Assembly: GCF_001429605.1 (NCBI RefSeq) | Contig: NZ_LMSS01000004.1 | Location: 1-64,000 of the forward strand | Source of the DNA: Phycicoccus sp. Soil802 | Lineage (GTDB): Bacteria; Actinomycetota; Actinomycetes; Actinomycetales; Dermatophilaceae | Length of the DNA: 64,000 bases | Reading direction: 5' to 3' | Part shown: piece by piece, positions 34,616 to 43,518 of the stretch | How positions within the stretch are numbered: position 1 is the stretch's first letter | Layout: the number at the start of each line of letters is the position of its first letter | Translations under genes and position numbers: made by a program | The notes under the pieces: generated by a model | Seen by the model: only the letters and a program-made list of their open reading frames with translations | What the model was told of the DNA's origin: nothing | Database searches by the model: none

Positions 34616-35407
34616 TCAGGCGCGGGCGCCGGTGCCCAGCCGCTCGAGGACCTGGTCGTGCAGCAGGCCGTTGGTGGCCAGCGCGTTGCCACCCCACGGC
34701 CCGTCCTTGCCGGCCAGCGACGTGAACCGACCGCCGGCCTCGGTGACGATGGGGACCAGGGCGGCCATGTCGTAGACGGCGAGGGAGGGCTCGGCGGCGA
34801 TGTCGACCGCGCCCTCGGCGACGAGCATGTAGGACCAGAAGTCACCGAAGGCGCGGCTGCGCCAGCAGTCGTCGGTGAGCTGGAGGAACTCGTCGTGCCG
34901 GTCGACGTCACGCCACCCCTTGATGCTGGAGTAGGAGATGGACGCGTCCGCGATGTCGGAGACGGCCGACACGTGGATCCGCTTCGCAGCCGCGAGGCTG
35001 CGCCCGGACCAGGCGCCCGAGCCGTTGGCGGCCCACCACCGTCGCCCCAGGGCGGGGGCGGCCACCAGCCCGAGCACGGGCATGTCGTTGTCGACCAGTG
35101 AGATCAGCGTCGCCCAGGCCGGGACCCCGCGCACGAAGTTGTGGGTGCCGTCGATGGGGTCGATGACCCAGCGCCTCGGGCCGTGACCGGTGGTCTCGAA
35201 CTCCTCGCCCTCGACGGCGTCGCGCGGTCGGGTCCGCTTGAGCTGCGACCGGACGAGCTCCTCGGCGTCCTTGTCCGCGTCGCTGACCAGGGACAGGTCG
35301 GGCTTGGACTCCACCACGAGGTCGTGCGCCCGGAAGCGGGACATGGTGATCCGCTCGACCGCGTCGGCCAGGACATGGGCAAGGCGCAGGTCGTCGTCGT
35401 AGGGCAC
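34616..35407 (-). CDS. hisN: Inositol-monophosphatase-family enzyme, HisN-like
   Basis: 263 residues. The metal-binding motifs are GEEFE, WVIDPIDGTHNFVRGVP and the C-terminal AEPSLAVYDMAALVPIVTEAG. Actinobacterial histidinol-phosphate phosphatases of this family have the same short form, and the substrate is inferred from that similarity. GTG 35407 gives MPYDDDLRLAHVLAD, the usual N terminus. It converges on the M16 pair. In many actinobacteria hisN follows aroA-rsgA; here those genes lie about 9 kb away. Confidence 0.82.
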   Translation of the reverse strand: MPYDDDLRLAHVLADAVERITMSRFRAHDLVVESKPDLSLVSDADKDAEELVRSQLKRTRPRDAVEGEEFETTGHGPRRWVIDPIDGTHNFVRGVPAWATLISLVDNDMPVLGLVAAPALGRRWWAANGSGAWSGRSLAAAKRIHVSAVSDIADASISYSSIKGWRDVDRHDEFLQLTDDCWRSRAFGDFWSYMLVAEGAVDIAAEPSLAVYDMAALVPIVTEAGGRFTSLAGKDGPWGGNALATNGLLHDQVLERLGTGARA

Positions 35408-35763
35408 CCGGCCACGCTAGCCCGTCGGCGCACCACGGCGGTGGACCCCGGCTTCGACGGCGCCGTCCACGGCGTCGGAGGGGCTTGGGCGACCCGGTCG
35501 GCGGCCGAGGGGCATTCCAAATCAAATAGCACCAAATGGGTACAAAAGGCATCCGCGCCGAAGATCTGCTCTCAAGTCGGCGGCAGGACGATCACGTTTT
35601 TGTCTCGGGTTGGCCCAGAGCGTCGCCTTTACTCCCTGCTTGCCCTTTCATGGGTGCCACAACACGAACGCCCTGTGCGTTACAGGGCTGCGCTCCACTC
35701 GGTGCACAGCCCGGACCGACCGCCCATCAATCTGGGCGGCAGACCCTAAGTAGGAGGACGTCA
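35408..35763 (+). promoter_or_regulatory. Leader/promoter of peptide ABC operon
   Basis: 356 bases, with an A/T-rich patch unusual for this genome (about 35515-35545, CCAAATCAAATAGCACCAAA) that probably holds the promoter. A hairpin (GCCCTGT, loop GCGTT, complement) lies at 35670-35688. The ribosome site AGGAGG is placed seven bases before ATG 35764. No protein frame was recognised. Confidence 0.5.
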
Positions 35764-37425
35764 ATGCGAGGAACTACTCGCACGGTGGCCATGCTTGCTG
35801 GTATCACTTCCGTCGCGCTGCTTGCTGCAGCCTGCGGCGGCGGCGACAGCAGCGATGACACCAGCTCCAGCGCCGCTGGCAAGACCGGCGGGGCTGTCAC
35901 GGTCCGCGGGTGCAACCCCCAGAACCCCCTTGTCCCGGGCAACACGAACGAGACCTGCGGCGGCAACGTGCTCGACGCCATCTCGGCCAAGCTCGTGCAC
36001 TACAACCCCGAGACCGCGGCCCCTGAGAACGACATCGCCGACAAGATCGAGACGCCGGACAACCAGAACTTCACCGTGACCCTGAAGAAGGGCTACAAGT
36101 TCCAGGACGGTACCGAGGTCAAGGCGAAGAACTTCGTCGACGCCTGGAACTGGGTGGCAGCTGGCGAGAACGCCGCGCTGGGTAGCTACTTCTTCGACCC
36201 GATCGAGGGTTACGCGGAAACGCAGTGCACCGGCACCGGTGACGACCCGTGTGCGGGCGCTGGCAAGGCCAAGACCAACAAGCTGTCCGGTCTCGCGGTG
36301 AAGGACGACTACACCTTCACCATCAAGACGAAGGAGAAGGTCTCGAACCTTCCGGTCCGCCTTGGCTACACCGCCTTCGCGCCGGTCCCGGACTCGTTCT
36401 TCAACGACCCGAAGGCCTTCGGTGAGAAGCCGATCGGTGCGGGCCCGTACAAGTTCGACAGCTGGACCAAGAACACCGAGATCAAGATCAGCAAGTTCGC
36501 TGACTACTCGGGCAAGTTCGGCGGCAAGCTCGACAACATCACGTTCAAGATCTACCAGGACGACGACGCGGCCTACAACGACGTCATCGCCAACCAGCTC
36601 GACGTGATCGACACGATCCCGTCCTCGGCCCTGATCGACGACAAGTACAAGACGGACCTCCCGGACCGCAACCTGTCCAAGGCTGTCGGCGTCATCCAGG
36701 CGATCAACTTCCCGCCGGCCAAGACGGACCCGAACTACTCGGACGTCAAGCTCCGTCAGGCGATCTCCATGGCCATCGACCGGCCGACCATCGTCAAGCA
36801 GATCTTCAACGGCACGCGTGAGCCTGCCACCGGTTGGGTCTCCCCGGTCGTCGACGGCTACAAGGCCAACGCCTGTGGCGAGTCCTGTGTCTTCGACCCC
36901 GCCAAGGCCAAGGCCAAGCTCGACGAGGCCGGTGGCTTCAAGGGCGGCAAGATGACGATCTCCTACAACGCCGACGCTTCGCACAAGGCGTGGGTCGAGG
37001 CGACCTGCAACTCGATCAAGACCTCCCTCGGTGTCGACTGTGTCGCCACCCCGGTCGTCGACTTCGCCACGTTCCGTAGCCAGATCACGGAGCGCAAGAT
37101 GAAGGGCATGTTCCGCGCCGGCTGGCAGATGGACTACCCGTCGATCGAGAACTTCCTCGCCCCGCTCTACGGCACCGGTGCCGGGTCGAACGACAGCGAC
37201 TACAGCAGCGCTCAGTTCGACCAGCTCCTCAAGGAGGCCGCGGCTGCCAAGGACGGCGCCGCTGCCAACGCCAAGTACCAGGAGGCCGAGGGCGTTCTCG
37301 CCAGCGACATGGCTTCCATCCCCATGTGGTACTCCACCGCCCAGTTCGGTTGGTCGAACAAGGTCACGAACGTGAAGGTCACTGCGTTCGGCACCATCGA
37401 CTTCTCCGCCCTGGCGCTCAAGTAA
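35764..37425 (+). CDS. Peptide ABC transporter substrate-binding lipoprotein
   Basis: 553 residues. The lipobox LLAAACGG follows a signal peptide, then a Ser/Asp linker. The family 5 solute-binding fold is shown by YKFQDGTEVKAKNFVDAWNW, GAGPYKFDSWTKN and VKLRQAISMAIDRPTIVKQI. Such proteins capture oligopeptides outside the membrane. The Lys-rich composition and codon bias toward C-ending codons suggest high expression. It is first in an operon with two permeases and two ATPases, separated from them by two hairpins. Confidence 0.92.
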   Translation: MRGTTRTVAMLAGITSVALLAAACGGGDSSDDTSSSAAGKTGGAVTVRGCNPQNPLVPGNTNETCGGNVLDAISAKLVHYNPETAAPENDIADKIETPDNQNFTVTLKKGYKFQDGTEVKAKNFVDAWNWVAAGENAALGSYFFDPIEGYAETQCTGTGDDPCAGAGKAKTNKLSGLAVKDDYTFTIKTKEKVSNLPVRLGYTAFAPVPDSFFNDPKAFGEKPIGAGPYKFDSWTKNTEIKISKFADYSGKFGGKLDNITFKIYQDDDAAYNDVIANQLDVIDTIPSSALIDDKYKTDLPDRNLSKAVGVIQAINFPPAKTDPNYSDVKLRQAISMAIDRPTIVKQIFNGTREPATGWVSPVVDGYKANACGESCVFDPAKAKAKLDEAGGFKGGKMTISYNADASHKAWVEATCNSIKTSLGVDCVATPVVDFATFRSQITERKMKGMFRAGWQMDYPSIENFLAPLYGTGAGSNDSDYSSAQFDQLLKEAAAAKDGAAANAKYQEAEGVLASDMASIPMWYSTAQFGWSNKVTNVKVTAFGTIDFSALALK

Positions 37426-37438
37426 GCCCATCCCGGTC

Positions 37439-37459
37439 CCCCCACCCTCCGGGTGGGGG
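37439..37459 (+). terminator. Hairpin 1 after substrate-binding protein gene
   Basis: CCCCCACCC, loop TCC, GGGTGGGGG, starting 14 bases after the stop codon. It may protect the upstream mRNA or cause partial termination. Confidence 0.65.
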
Positions 37460-37474
37460 AACCGAGGCAGCGTC

Positions 37475-37507
37475 GTCGGCCTGCCGGCCCAGTGCCGGCA
37501 GGCCGAC
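37475..37507 (+). terminator. Hairpin 2, partial terminator within the operon
   Basis: A perfect 14-bp stem (GTCGGCCTGCCGGC and complement) with loop CCAGT. Placed between the binding protein and the first permease, it would reduce read-through so that the binding protein is in excess. Confidence 0.75.
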
Positions 37508-37675
37508 GGCCTGTCCGGGGTCAGTCGAGGGGTTACCCCGCCTCCTGACACCCACACCATCCATACGACTATGTTGTGAGATGCACACGGGCGTGCAGGC
37601 ATCGCCCCGTTCACGGCTAGTCCAGCCACGCTCCGGGAACACCCCACCCGGCGGCGTCAGATCAAGGGAGGTGAC

Positions 37676-38602
37676 GTGTACAAGTACATCCTTCGGAGAC
37701 TGCTCCAGATGATCCCGGTGCTGCTTGGGTCCACGTTCATTATCTTTGCCATGGTTTTCGCACTGCCCGGAGACCCCACGGCAGGTATGTGTGGCGAGCG
37801 GCCCTGTGCCCCGGCCTTCGTCGCCAAGTTCCGCCTCGAGCACAACCTCGACGACCCGCTGCCGACGCAGTACGCCAAGTACATGGTCAACGTCGCCCAG
37901 GGCGACCTGGGTACGAACTTCCGCGGCATCAAGGTGGCCGACGAGCTCAAGACCCGCTACCCCACGACCGCGAAGCTCGCCGGTATGGCGATCATCTTCG
38001 AGACGATCATCGGGGTCTTCGCGGGTGTGCTGGCGGGTATCCGCAAGGGCAGGTTCGTCGACAACCTGGTCTTGGTGAGCACCCTCTTCGTCATCGCCAT
38101 CCCGATCTTCGTGATCGGCGCGACGCTCCAGTACTACCTCGGCGTCAGGTGGAAGATCTTCCCGGTGACGGTGTCACCGGAGGCGACGTTCTACGAGCTG
38201 TTGCTGCCGGCCTTCGTGCTGGGCAGCGGCTCGATCGCCTACGTCGCGAGGCTGACCCGCACCAACCTGGTCGAGAACCTGCGTGCGGACTACGTGCGCA
38301 CCGCGGTCGCCAAGGGGCTGACCCGCCGCCGGGCCATCGGCCTGCACACCCTGCGCAACTCCCTGATCCCGGTGGTCACCTTCATCGGCGCCGACTTCGG
38401 CGGCCTCCTCGGTGGCGCGATCGTCACCGAGCGGATCTTCAACATCCAGGGCGTCGGTGGCTACACCTTCAGCAGCCTGCACAACCACGACGGCGTGGCC
38501 GTGGTCGGGACGGTGACGGTCCTCGTGCTCGTCTTCCTGCTCGCCAACCTGCTCGTCGACCTGTTGTACGGCGTGCTCGACCCGAGGATCACCCATGACT
38601 GA
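37676..38602 (+). CDS. Peptide ABC transporter permease (DppB/OppB type)
   Basis: 308 residues with six membrane helices. MYKYILRRLLQMIPVLLGST is the typical first helix. The EAA loop reads DYVRTAVAKGLTRRRAIGLH. It forms the channel with the second permease. GTG 37676 has GGGAGG four bases upstream. The stop overlaps the next start by eight bases. Confidence 0.93.
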   Translation: MYKYILRRLLQMIPVLLGSTFIIFAMVFALPGDPTAGMCGERPCAPAFVAKFRLEHNLDDPLPTQYAKYMVNVAQGDLGTNFRGIKVADELKTRYPTTAKLAGMAIIFETIIGVFAGVLAGIRKGRFVDNLVLVSTLFVIAIPIFVIGATLQYYLGVRWKIFPVTVSPEATFYELLLPAFVLGSGSIAYVARLTRTNLVENLRADYVRTAVAKGLTRRRAIGLHTLRNSLIPVVTFIGADFGGLLGGAIVTERIFNIQGVGGYTFSSLHNHDGVAVVGTVTVLVLVFLLANLLVDLLYGVLDPRITHD

Positions 38603-39524
38603 GGCATCGACCATTGCCGTTGGCGCCGAGACCAGCGCCCCCTCCCAGGGCCAGGACGAGGCTCGTTCGCTGACCTCGGACGCCTGGCGCTCGCTCAAGC
38701 GGAACCCGATCTTCTGGGTCTCCGTCGTGCTCATCGTGGTCTTCGTGCTGATGGCCGCGTGGCCGTCACTGTTCACCAACGTGGACCCCAACGCGGCCGT
38801 GCTCAAGGAGGCACGCCAGCGTCCCAATGGCAATGCGTGGTTCGGGCGCGACATCCAGGGCTACGACATCTACTCACGCACCATCTACGGTGCGCGCGCC
38901 TCGATCCTGGTCGGTGTGTTCGCGTCGATCGTGACGGTGCTCATCGGGGGCGCCATGGGTGTCGCCGCGGGCTACTACGGCGGCTGGCTCGACTCGGTGG
39001 TCTCGCGCATCACGGACATCTTCTTCGCCATCCCCCTGCTGCTCGGCGGCATCCTGCTCATGGCGACGTTCCCGAACACCGTGGACTCGCCCTACCTCGT
39101 CGTGGTCGGCAAGGTCGTCCTCGTCCTGTCGCTGTTCGGCTGGCCGGGCCTGGCCCGGTTGATGCGGTCCAGCGTCCTCCAGGTCAAGCCGAACGACTAC
39201 GTCCAGGCTGCCCGGGCCCTCGGGGCGAGCCCGTGGCGGATCATCCGGGCGCACGTCCTTCCCAACGCGGTGGCCCCGATGATCGTCGTGGCGACCATCA
39301 ACCTGGGTGTGTTCATCTCGGTGGAGGCCACCCTGAGCTTCCTGGGGATCGGGCTCACCCCGCCGGCCGTCTCGTGGGGTGTGGCCATCTCGGATGCCAT
39401 CGTGGCGCTCCGGACCACCCCGCACATCCTGCTGTTCCCCAGCCTCTTCCTGAGCTTGACCGTGCTGGCCTTCATCATGCTCGGCGACGCCGTCCGTGAT
39501 GCCTTCGACCCGAAGTCGCGCTGA
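38595..39524 (+). CDS. Peptide ABC transporter permease (DppC/OppC type)
   Basis: 309 residues. A cytoplasmic N terminus (ARSLTSDAWRSLKRNPIFWV) precedes six helices. GRDIQGYDIYSRTIYGARASI and the EAA loop YVQAARALGASPWRIIRAHV are diagnostic of the DppC half. ATG 38595 lies inside the end of the previous gene, giving translational coupling. Confidence 0.93.
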   Translation: MTEASTIAVGAETSAPSQGQDEARSLTSDAWRSLKRNPIFWVSVVLIVVFVLMAAWPSLFTNVDPNAAVLKEARQRPNGNAWFGRDIQGYDIYSRTIYGARASILVGVFASIVTVLIGGAMGVAAGYYGGWLDSVVSRITDIFFAIPLLLGGILLMATFPNTVDSPYLVVVGKVVLVLSLFGWPGLARLMRSSVLQVKPNDYVQAARALGASPWRIIRAHVLPNAVAPMIVVATINLGVFISVEATLSFLGIGLTPPAVSWGVAISDAIVALRTTPHILLFPSLFLSLTVLAFIMLGDAVRDAFDPKSR

Positions 39525-39538
39525 GCGGAGAGAGATAG

Positions 39539-40585
39539 ATGACAACCTCTGAAACCATGGCTCGGGCGTCTGCGAAGTCCTCGGGTCACACCTATGCGCC
39601 GAAGGACGGCCTGCTGCTCCAGGTGGCGGACCTCCACGTCGAGTTCCACACCCCCGACGGCATCGCCAGGGCGATCAACGGCGTCAACTTCGACCTCTAC
39701 GAGGGTCAGACCCTGGCCATTCTCGGCGAGTCCGGGTCGGGCAAGTCCGTGACCGCCCAGGCGATCATGGGCATCCTCGACATGCCGCCGGCGGTGATCC
39801 CGCACGGCCAGATTCGCTACTGCGGTGAAGACCTGCTCACGATGGATCCCGAGCAGCGTCGCAGGACCCGGGGTCCGGAGATCTCGATGGTCTTCCAGGA
39901 TGCGCTGTCCTCGCTCAACCCGGTGTTCCCGGTGGGCTGGCAGATCGCCGAGATGTTCCGGGTGCACCGTGGCATGAACAAGTCCGACGCCCTCGAGCGT
40001 GCGGTCAAGCTCATGCAGCGCGTGCAGATCCCCGCGGCGAAGGAGCGGGTGAAGGCCTACCCGCACCAGTTCTCCGGCGGTATGCGCCAGCGCATCATGA
40101 TCGCGATGGCGATCGCGCTCGACCCGGCGGTGCTCATCGCCGATGAGCCGACCACCGCCCTGGACGTGACCGTCCAGGCGCAGATCATGGCGCTGCTCCA
40201 GGAGCTCCAGGAGGAGCGCCAGATGGGGCTCATTCTCATCACGCACGACCTCGGTGTGGTCGCCGACGTCGCCGACAAGATCGCGGTGATGTACGCCGGT
40301 CGGATCGTCGAGCGGGCCGACGTCTTCGACCTCTACCGGAAGCCCGCGCACCCCTACACCAAGGGTCTGCTCGAGTCGATCCCGCGTCTTGACCAGAAGG
40401 GGCAGCAGCTGGCCGCCATCGGTGGCCTGCCGCCCAACCTGATGCGGATCCCCAATGGCTGTGCGTTCAACCCGCGCTGCAAGTACGCCCAGGACGTGTG
40501 TCGCGAAGACCGTCCTGCCCTGCTCGAGGTCGTCCCCGGCCGAGAGAGCGCCTGCCACTTCGCCGAGGAGGTCCTCAATGGCTGA
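39539..40585 (+). CDS. Peptide ABC transporter ATPase (DppD/OppD type)
   Basis: 348 residues. Walker A GESGSGKS, signature FSGGMRQRI, Walker [14 protein letters not shown]. The C-terminal region has [11 protein letters not shown] with three or four Cys, the oligopeptide/iron-sulfur region of this family. ATG 39539 has GGAGAGAG upstream. The stop lies within the start of the partner ATPase gene. Confidence 0.93.
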   Translation: MTTSETMARASAKSSGHTYAPKDGLLLQVADLHVEFHTPDGIARAINGVNFDLYEGQTLAILGESGSGKSVTAQAIMGILDMPPAVIPHGQIRYCGEDLLTMDPEQRRRTRGPEISMVFQDALSSLNPVFPVGWQIAEMFRVHRGMNKSDALERAVKLMQRVQIPAAKERVKAYPHQFSGGMRQRIMIAMAIALDPAVLIADEPTTALDVTVQAQIMALLQELQEERQMGLILITHDLGVVADVADKIAVMYAGRIVERADVFDLYRKPAHPYTKGLLESIPRLDQKGQQLAAIGGLPPNLMRIPNGCAFNPRCKYAQDVCREDRPALLEVVPGRESACHFAEEVLNG

Positions 40586-41630
40586 GGCCATTCTGACTGC
40601 GACCGATCTGGTCAAGTACTACCCCATCAAGGGCGGTGTCCTGCGTCGCACCGTGGGCAACGTCAAGGCCGTCGACGGCGTCAGCTTCGAGCTCCTCAAG
40701 GGTGAGACGCTGGGCATCGTCGGCGAGTCCGGGTGTGGCAAGTCCACCCTCGGACGCCTGCTGATGCGTCTGGAGGAGCCCACCTCCGGCAGCGTGGTCT
40801 TCGACGGCGTCGACATGTACGCCCAGAAGGGTCGCGCGATGCGCCGCCTGCGTCGCGACATCCAGATCGTGTTCCAGGACCCCTACACCTCGCTCAACCC
40901 TCGCAAGACGGTCGGCGACATCGTGGGGGAGCCCTTCGACATCCACCCCGACGTGGTGCCGAAGAAGGGTCGTCGCAAGGCAGTCCAGGACCTGCTCGAC
41001 CTCGTGGGCCTCAACCCGGAGCACATCAACCGCTACCCCCACCAGTTCTCCGGTGGCCAGCGGCAGCGCATCGGCATCGCCCGCGGCATCGCGCTCAACC
41101 CCAAGGTGCTGATCTGCGACGAGCCGGTCTCCGCGCTCGACGTGTCGGTGCAGGCGCAGGTCGTCAACCTGATGGAGAAGCTGCAGGACGAGCTCGGCCT
41201 GTCCTACATCTTCATCGCGCACGACCTGTCCGTCGTCCGGCACATCTCGGACCGCGTCGGGGTCATGTACCTCGGCAAGATGGCAGAGCTGGGGGAGGAG
41301 GACGAGATCTACGGTCGTCCCACCCACCCCTACACGCAGGCCCTGCTGTCCGCCGTCCCGGTGCCCGACCCGACCCTTCGTGACAAGCGCGAGCAGATCG
41401 TCCTCAAGGGCGACGTGCCCTCGCCGGCGAACCCGCCGTCCGGCTGCCGCTTCCACACCCGGTGCTGGAAGGCGCAGGACAAGTGCAAGACCGACATCCC
41501 GCTGCTCGAGCCGCGCCCTGACGGCGTCGCGGAGCACCTGTCGGCCTGCCACTTCGCCGCTCCGCGCGAGATCATCGAGACGATCGACCTCACCGAGATC
41601 GACCCGAAGGCGCAGACCGCAGGCGCCTGA
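40578..41630 (+). CDS. Peptide ABC transporter ATPase (DppF/OppF type)
   Basis: 350 residues. Walker A GESGCGKS, signature [15 protein letters not shown], Walker [13 protein letters not shown], and the C-terminal [12 protein letters not shown]. It pairs with the preceding ATPase to power the permeases. ATG 40578 has GAGGAGG just upstream and overlaps the previous stop by eight bases. Confidence 0.93.
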   Translation: MAEAILTATDLVKYYPIKGGVLRRTVGNVKAVDGVSFELLKGETLGIVGESGCGKSTLGRLLMRLEEPTSGSVVFDGVDMYAQKGRAMRRLRRDIQIVFQDPYTSLNPRKTVGDIVGEPFDIHPDVVPKKGRRKAVQDLLDLVGLNPEHINRYPHQFSGGQRQRIGIARGIALNPKVLICDEPVSALDVSVQAQVVNLMEKLQDELGLSYIFIAHDLSVVRHISDRVGVMYLGKMAELGEEDEIYGRPTHPYTQALLSAVPVPDPTLRDKREQIVLKGDVPSPANPPSGCRFHTRCWKAQDKCKTDIPLLEPRPDGVAEHLSACHFAAPREIIETIDLTEIDPKAQTAGA

Positions 41631-41649
41631 CCGCCTCGCCGCACGACCA

Positions 41650-41683
41650 CGGTGCCGCCCTCCTGCGCAGGAGGGCGGCACCG
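41650..41683. terminator. Bidirectional terminator after peptide ABC operon
   Basis: A perfect 15-bp stem (CGGTGCCGCCCTCCT and complement) with loop GCGC, between convergent genes. Confidence 0.88.
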
Positions 41684-41698
41684 CGTCGTCCCCCTGGT

Positions 41699-42310
41699 CT
41701 ACGGCCGCCCGGGCAGCCGGCGGTTCAGCGAGAAGATCCGCCCGAGCAGCGGCATCAGCACGATGTTGAGCCCGTGCAGGATCCCGATGATCAGGAGTAT
41801 GCCGCCGAGTCGCCCGAGCTCGAATGTCACCTGCTCCGCGGTGACCTTGCCCGAGATCGAGTTCTGCCAGTCCTTCTGCGGCGCCACGTGCACGCTGAAG
41901 AGGATGTAGGCGGCGAAGATCAGGTAGTACACGATGTCGGTCAGGACGATGTAGCTCTTGCCGGTGAGCGGGTTGTCGTGGAACACGTCGGCGGCATACG
42001 CCCGCCCGAAGCGCTTGATGAACGGGCCCAGCCACAACGCGATGGCCAGCAGGGCGAGGTTGGTACCCACCTCCAGGATCCACCAGGGCATGTGCAGTCC
42101 TTTCCCATCTCTCGGTGTGAGGGTCAGGACGGCTGCCGTCACGGCAGCAGTCCCGACCAGCCAGAGGGCCCCGACCCGGGCCAGGCGGCGCCGTCGGGCG
42201 CGATCGTCGTCGATCGAGGCGACCACGCGGGCGAACAGGTCCGGCGACGGCTCGGCGCGGGTCCCTTCGCTCACGAGGGCCTCGTGCAGGCGTTCCTCGA
42301 GGGTGCTCAT
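41699..42310 (-). CDS. Membrane partner of ECF sigma factor
   Basis: 203 residues. The N-terminal 45 residues (MSTLEERLHEALVSEGTRAE, then DLFARVVASIDDD) are cytoplasmic and look like the short sigma-binding helix of anti-sigma factors. About five hydrophobic helices follow (ARVGALWLVGTAAVTAAVLT; MPWWILEVGTNLALLAIALW; and others). ATG 42310 has GGAGGAG upstream and overlaps the sigma-factor stop (ATGA). Together this suggests a membrane anti-sigma factor without a zinc motif. No domain of known function was recognised in the membrane part. Confidence 0.72.
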   Translation of the reverse strand: MSTLEERLHEALVSEGTRAEPSPDLFARVVASIDDDRARRRRLARVGALWLVGTAAVTAAVLTLTPRDGKGLHMPWWILEVGTNLALLAIALWLGPFIKRFGRAYAADVFHDNPLTGKSYIVLTDIVYYLIFAAYILFSVHVAPQKDWQNSISGKVTAEQVTFELGRLGGILLIIGILHGLNIVLMPLLGRIFSLNRRLPGRP

Positions 42311-42849
42311 TGCTTCTCCTCCAGGGTGGTCGCGAGGGCGCGCATGCCCCGTTGCAGGTGGGTCTTGACCGAGTTGGTGGAGATGCCAAGGGTCGTGGCG
42401 ATGGCCTCGACCTGGAGGTCGAGGTAGTAACGCAGGACGAGGCAGTCGCGTTGCCGGTGCGGCAGCCGGCGCAACGCCTCGACGACCTCCGACCGTGACT
42501 CGCGGGCGGCGGCGGTCTCCTCCGCGGAGGGCTCGTCGAGGACGGCCGGCGGCCGGTGCCGGAGCGAGACGAGACCGCGGCGGTTGTGATCGCGAGCCAG
42601 GTTGATGACGATCGACCGCACGTAGGCAGCGGCCCGCTCGGGGTCGCGGATCCGGTGTGCGCTGCGCGACAGCCGGATGAACGCCTCCTGCACGAGGTCC
42701 TCCGCTGCCGTGCGGTCCTCCACGAAGAACCTCGCGAGCGAGACGAGTCGCGATGCCTCGGCGGCGAAGAGCGCGGCGACGAGGGCGTCGGCAGCAGGGA
42801 CTGCCGACGCCTCCCGTGTGCCACCCTCCAAAACGCCCACAGATTCCAT
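42307..42849 (-). CDS. ECF-type sigma factor, probably autoregulated
   Basis: 180 residues. Region 2: ARFFVEDRTAAEDLVQEAFI, then AYVRSIVINLARDHNRR; region 4: LRRLPHRQRDCLVLRYYLDL, then ATTLGISTNSVKTHLQRG. An in-frame GTG lies upstream at 42918, but a promoter-like TGTCACCC-N16-CGTC at 42887-42860 ends just before ATG 42849. The shorter start and a nearly leaderless mRNA are therefore preferred. The divergent SodC-like gene carries the same promoter pattern. The downstream membrane protein gene is coupled by a four-base overlap. Confidence 0.85.
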   Translation of the reverse strand: MESVGVLEGGTREASAVPAADALVAALFAAEASRLVSLARFFVEDRTAAEDLVQEAFIRLSRSAHRIRDPERAAAYVRSIVINLARDHNRRGLVSLRHRPPAVLDEPSAEETAAARESRSEVVEALRRLPHRQRDCLVLRYYLDLQVEAIATTLGISTNSVKTHLQRGMRALATTLEEKQ

Positions 42850-42857
42850 CACCTCGA

Positions 42858-42887
42858 CAGACGAACGAGCAGAGCCGTTGGGTGACA
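42858..42887 (-). promoter_or_regulatory. Putative ECF promoter of the sigma operon
   Basis: TGTCACCC (42887-42880), 16 bases, CGTCTG (42863-42858). The predicted start of transcription lies within a few bases of ATG 42849. The same -35 and CGTC core occur in the divergent promoter. Confidence 0.6.
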
Positions 42888-42908
42888 ACGAATTTCGGCA
42901 ATTTCTCG

Positions 42909-42937
42909 TGTCACCCACCGCGTCGTGGTGTCGCGTC
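42909..42937 (+). promoter_or_regulatory. Putative ECF promoter of SodC-like gene
   Basis: TGTCACCC (42909-42916), 17 bases, CGTC (42934-42937), 45 bases before ATG 42982. It matches the promoter of the divergent ECF sigma gene, suggesting direct control by that sigma factor. Confidence 0.6.
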
Positions 42938-42981
42938 AGTGAGTTGTCAGCACCACGGCATCACAGGGCAAGGAGAGCACC

Positions 42982-43518
42982 ATGGAACACATCCAGTCAT
43001 CACCTCTTTGGCGGAGGACGGCCACCGCCGCGGCGTGCGCGGCGATCCTCGGCGTGGGCGCCGCAGTCGCCCCTGCGGTCGCGGGGGTGGCGCTCAACTT
43101 CAACAGTGGGTTGAGGGACTTCGCCCCGACCGCCTCCGGACCGTTCGACGGGGCGACCGCCAAGCTGACCCTGGTCGGCACCGACTCGACGCAGGCCGTC
43201 TTCGTCGTGCACGGAGCAGACCCCGCAGTTGCGGGCCGGACGTTCGGCGCCCACCTGCACAACGGTCCCTGCGTCGCGGGCAACGGCGCGGCAGCCCTCG
43301 GCCACTACAACCACTCGACGACGGCACCGCCCACGGTGAACGACCAGACCGAGATCTGGCTCGACGTGACCATCAACGACGGCGGGAACGGGCAGAGCAT
43401 GGCCCGGGTCGAGTGGGCGCCGGCTGCCGGCCCGCGATCCGTGGTGATCCACGCGAACCCGACGGCAGCAGACGGGACCGCGGGGGCGAGGCTCGCGTGC
43501 CTGCCCGTGGAGTGGTGA
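42982..43518 (+). CDS. Secreted SodC-like (Cu/Zn superoxide dismutase fold) protein
   Basis: 178 residues with a Sec signal (TATAAACAAILGVGAAVAPA). FGAHLHNGPCVAG, GHYNHSTT, NDQTEIWLDVT and VVIHANPTAADGTAGARLAC follow the order of the Cu/Zn-SOD motifs: metal-binding HxH, GHxN, late His, and final GARLAC disulfide Cys. The loop between them is short and the usual Zn-ligand Asp region is altered, so activity is uncertain. It is divergent from an ECF sigma factor and shares its promoter type, which suggests a secreted oxidative-stress or metal-handling role. The stop overlaps the next start. Confidence 0.75.
   Translation: MEHIQSSPLWRRTATAAACAAILGVGAAVAPAVAGVALNFNSGLRDFAPTASGPFDGATAKLTLVGTDSTQAVFVVHGADPAVAGRTFGAHLHNGPCVAGNGAAALGHYNHSTTAPPTVNDQTEIWLDVTINDGGNGQSMARVEWAPAAGPRSVVIHANPTAADGTAGARLACLPVEW

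Noticed and set aside
42850-42918. Longer start (GTG 42918) of the ECF sigma gene
   Set aside because: It would place the promoter-like TGTCACCC-N16-CGTC inside the coding region; the shorter start fits the family length.
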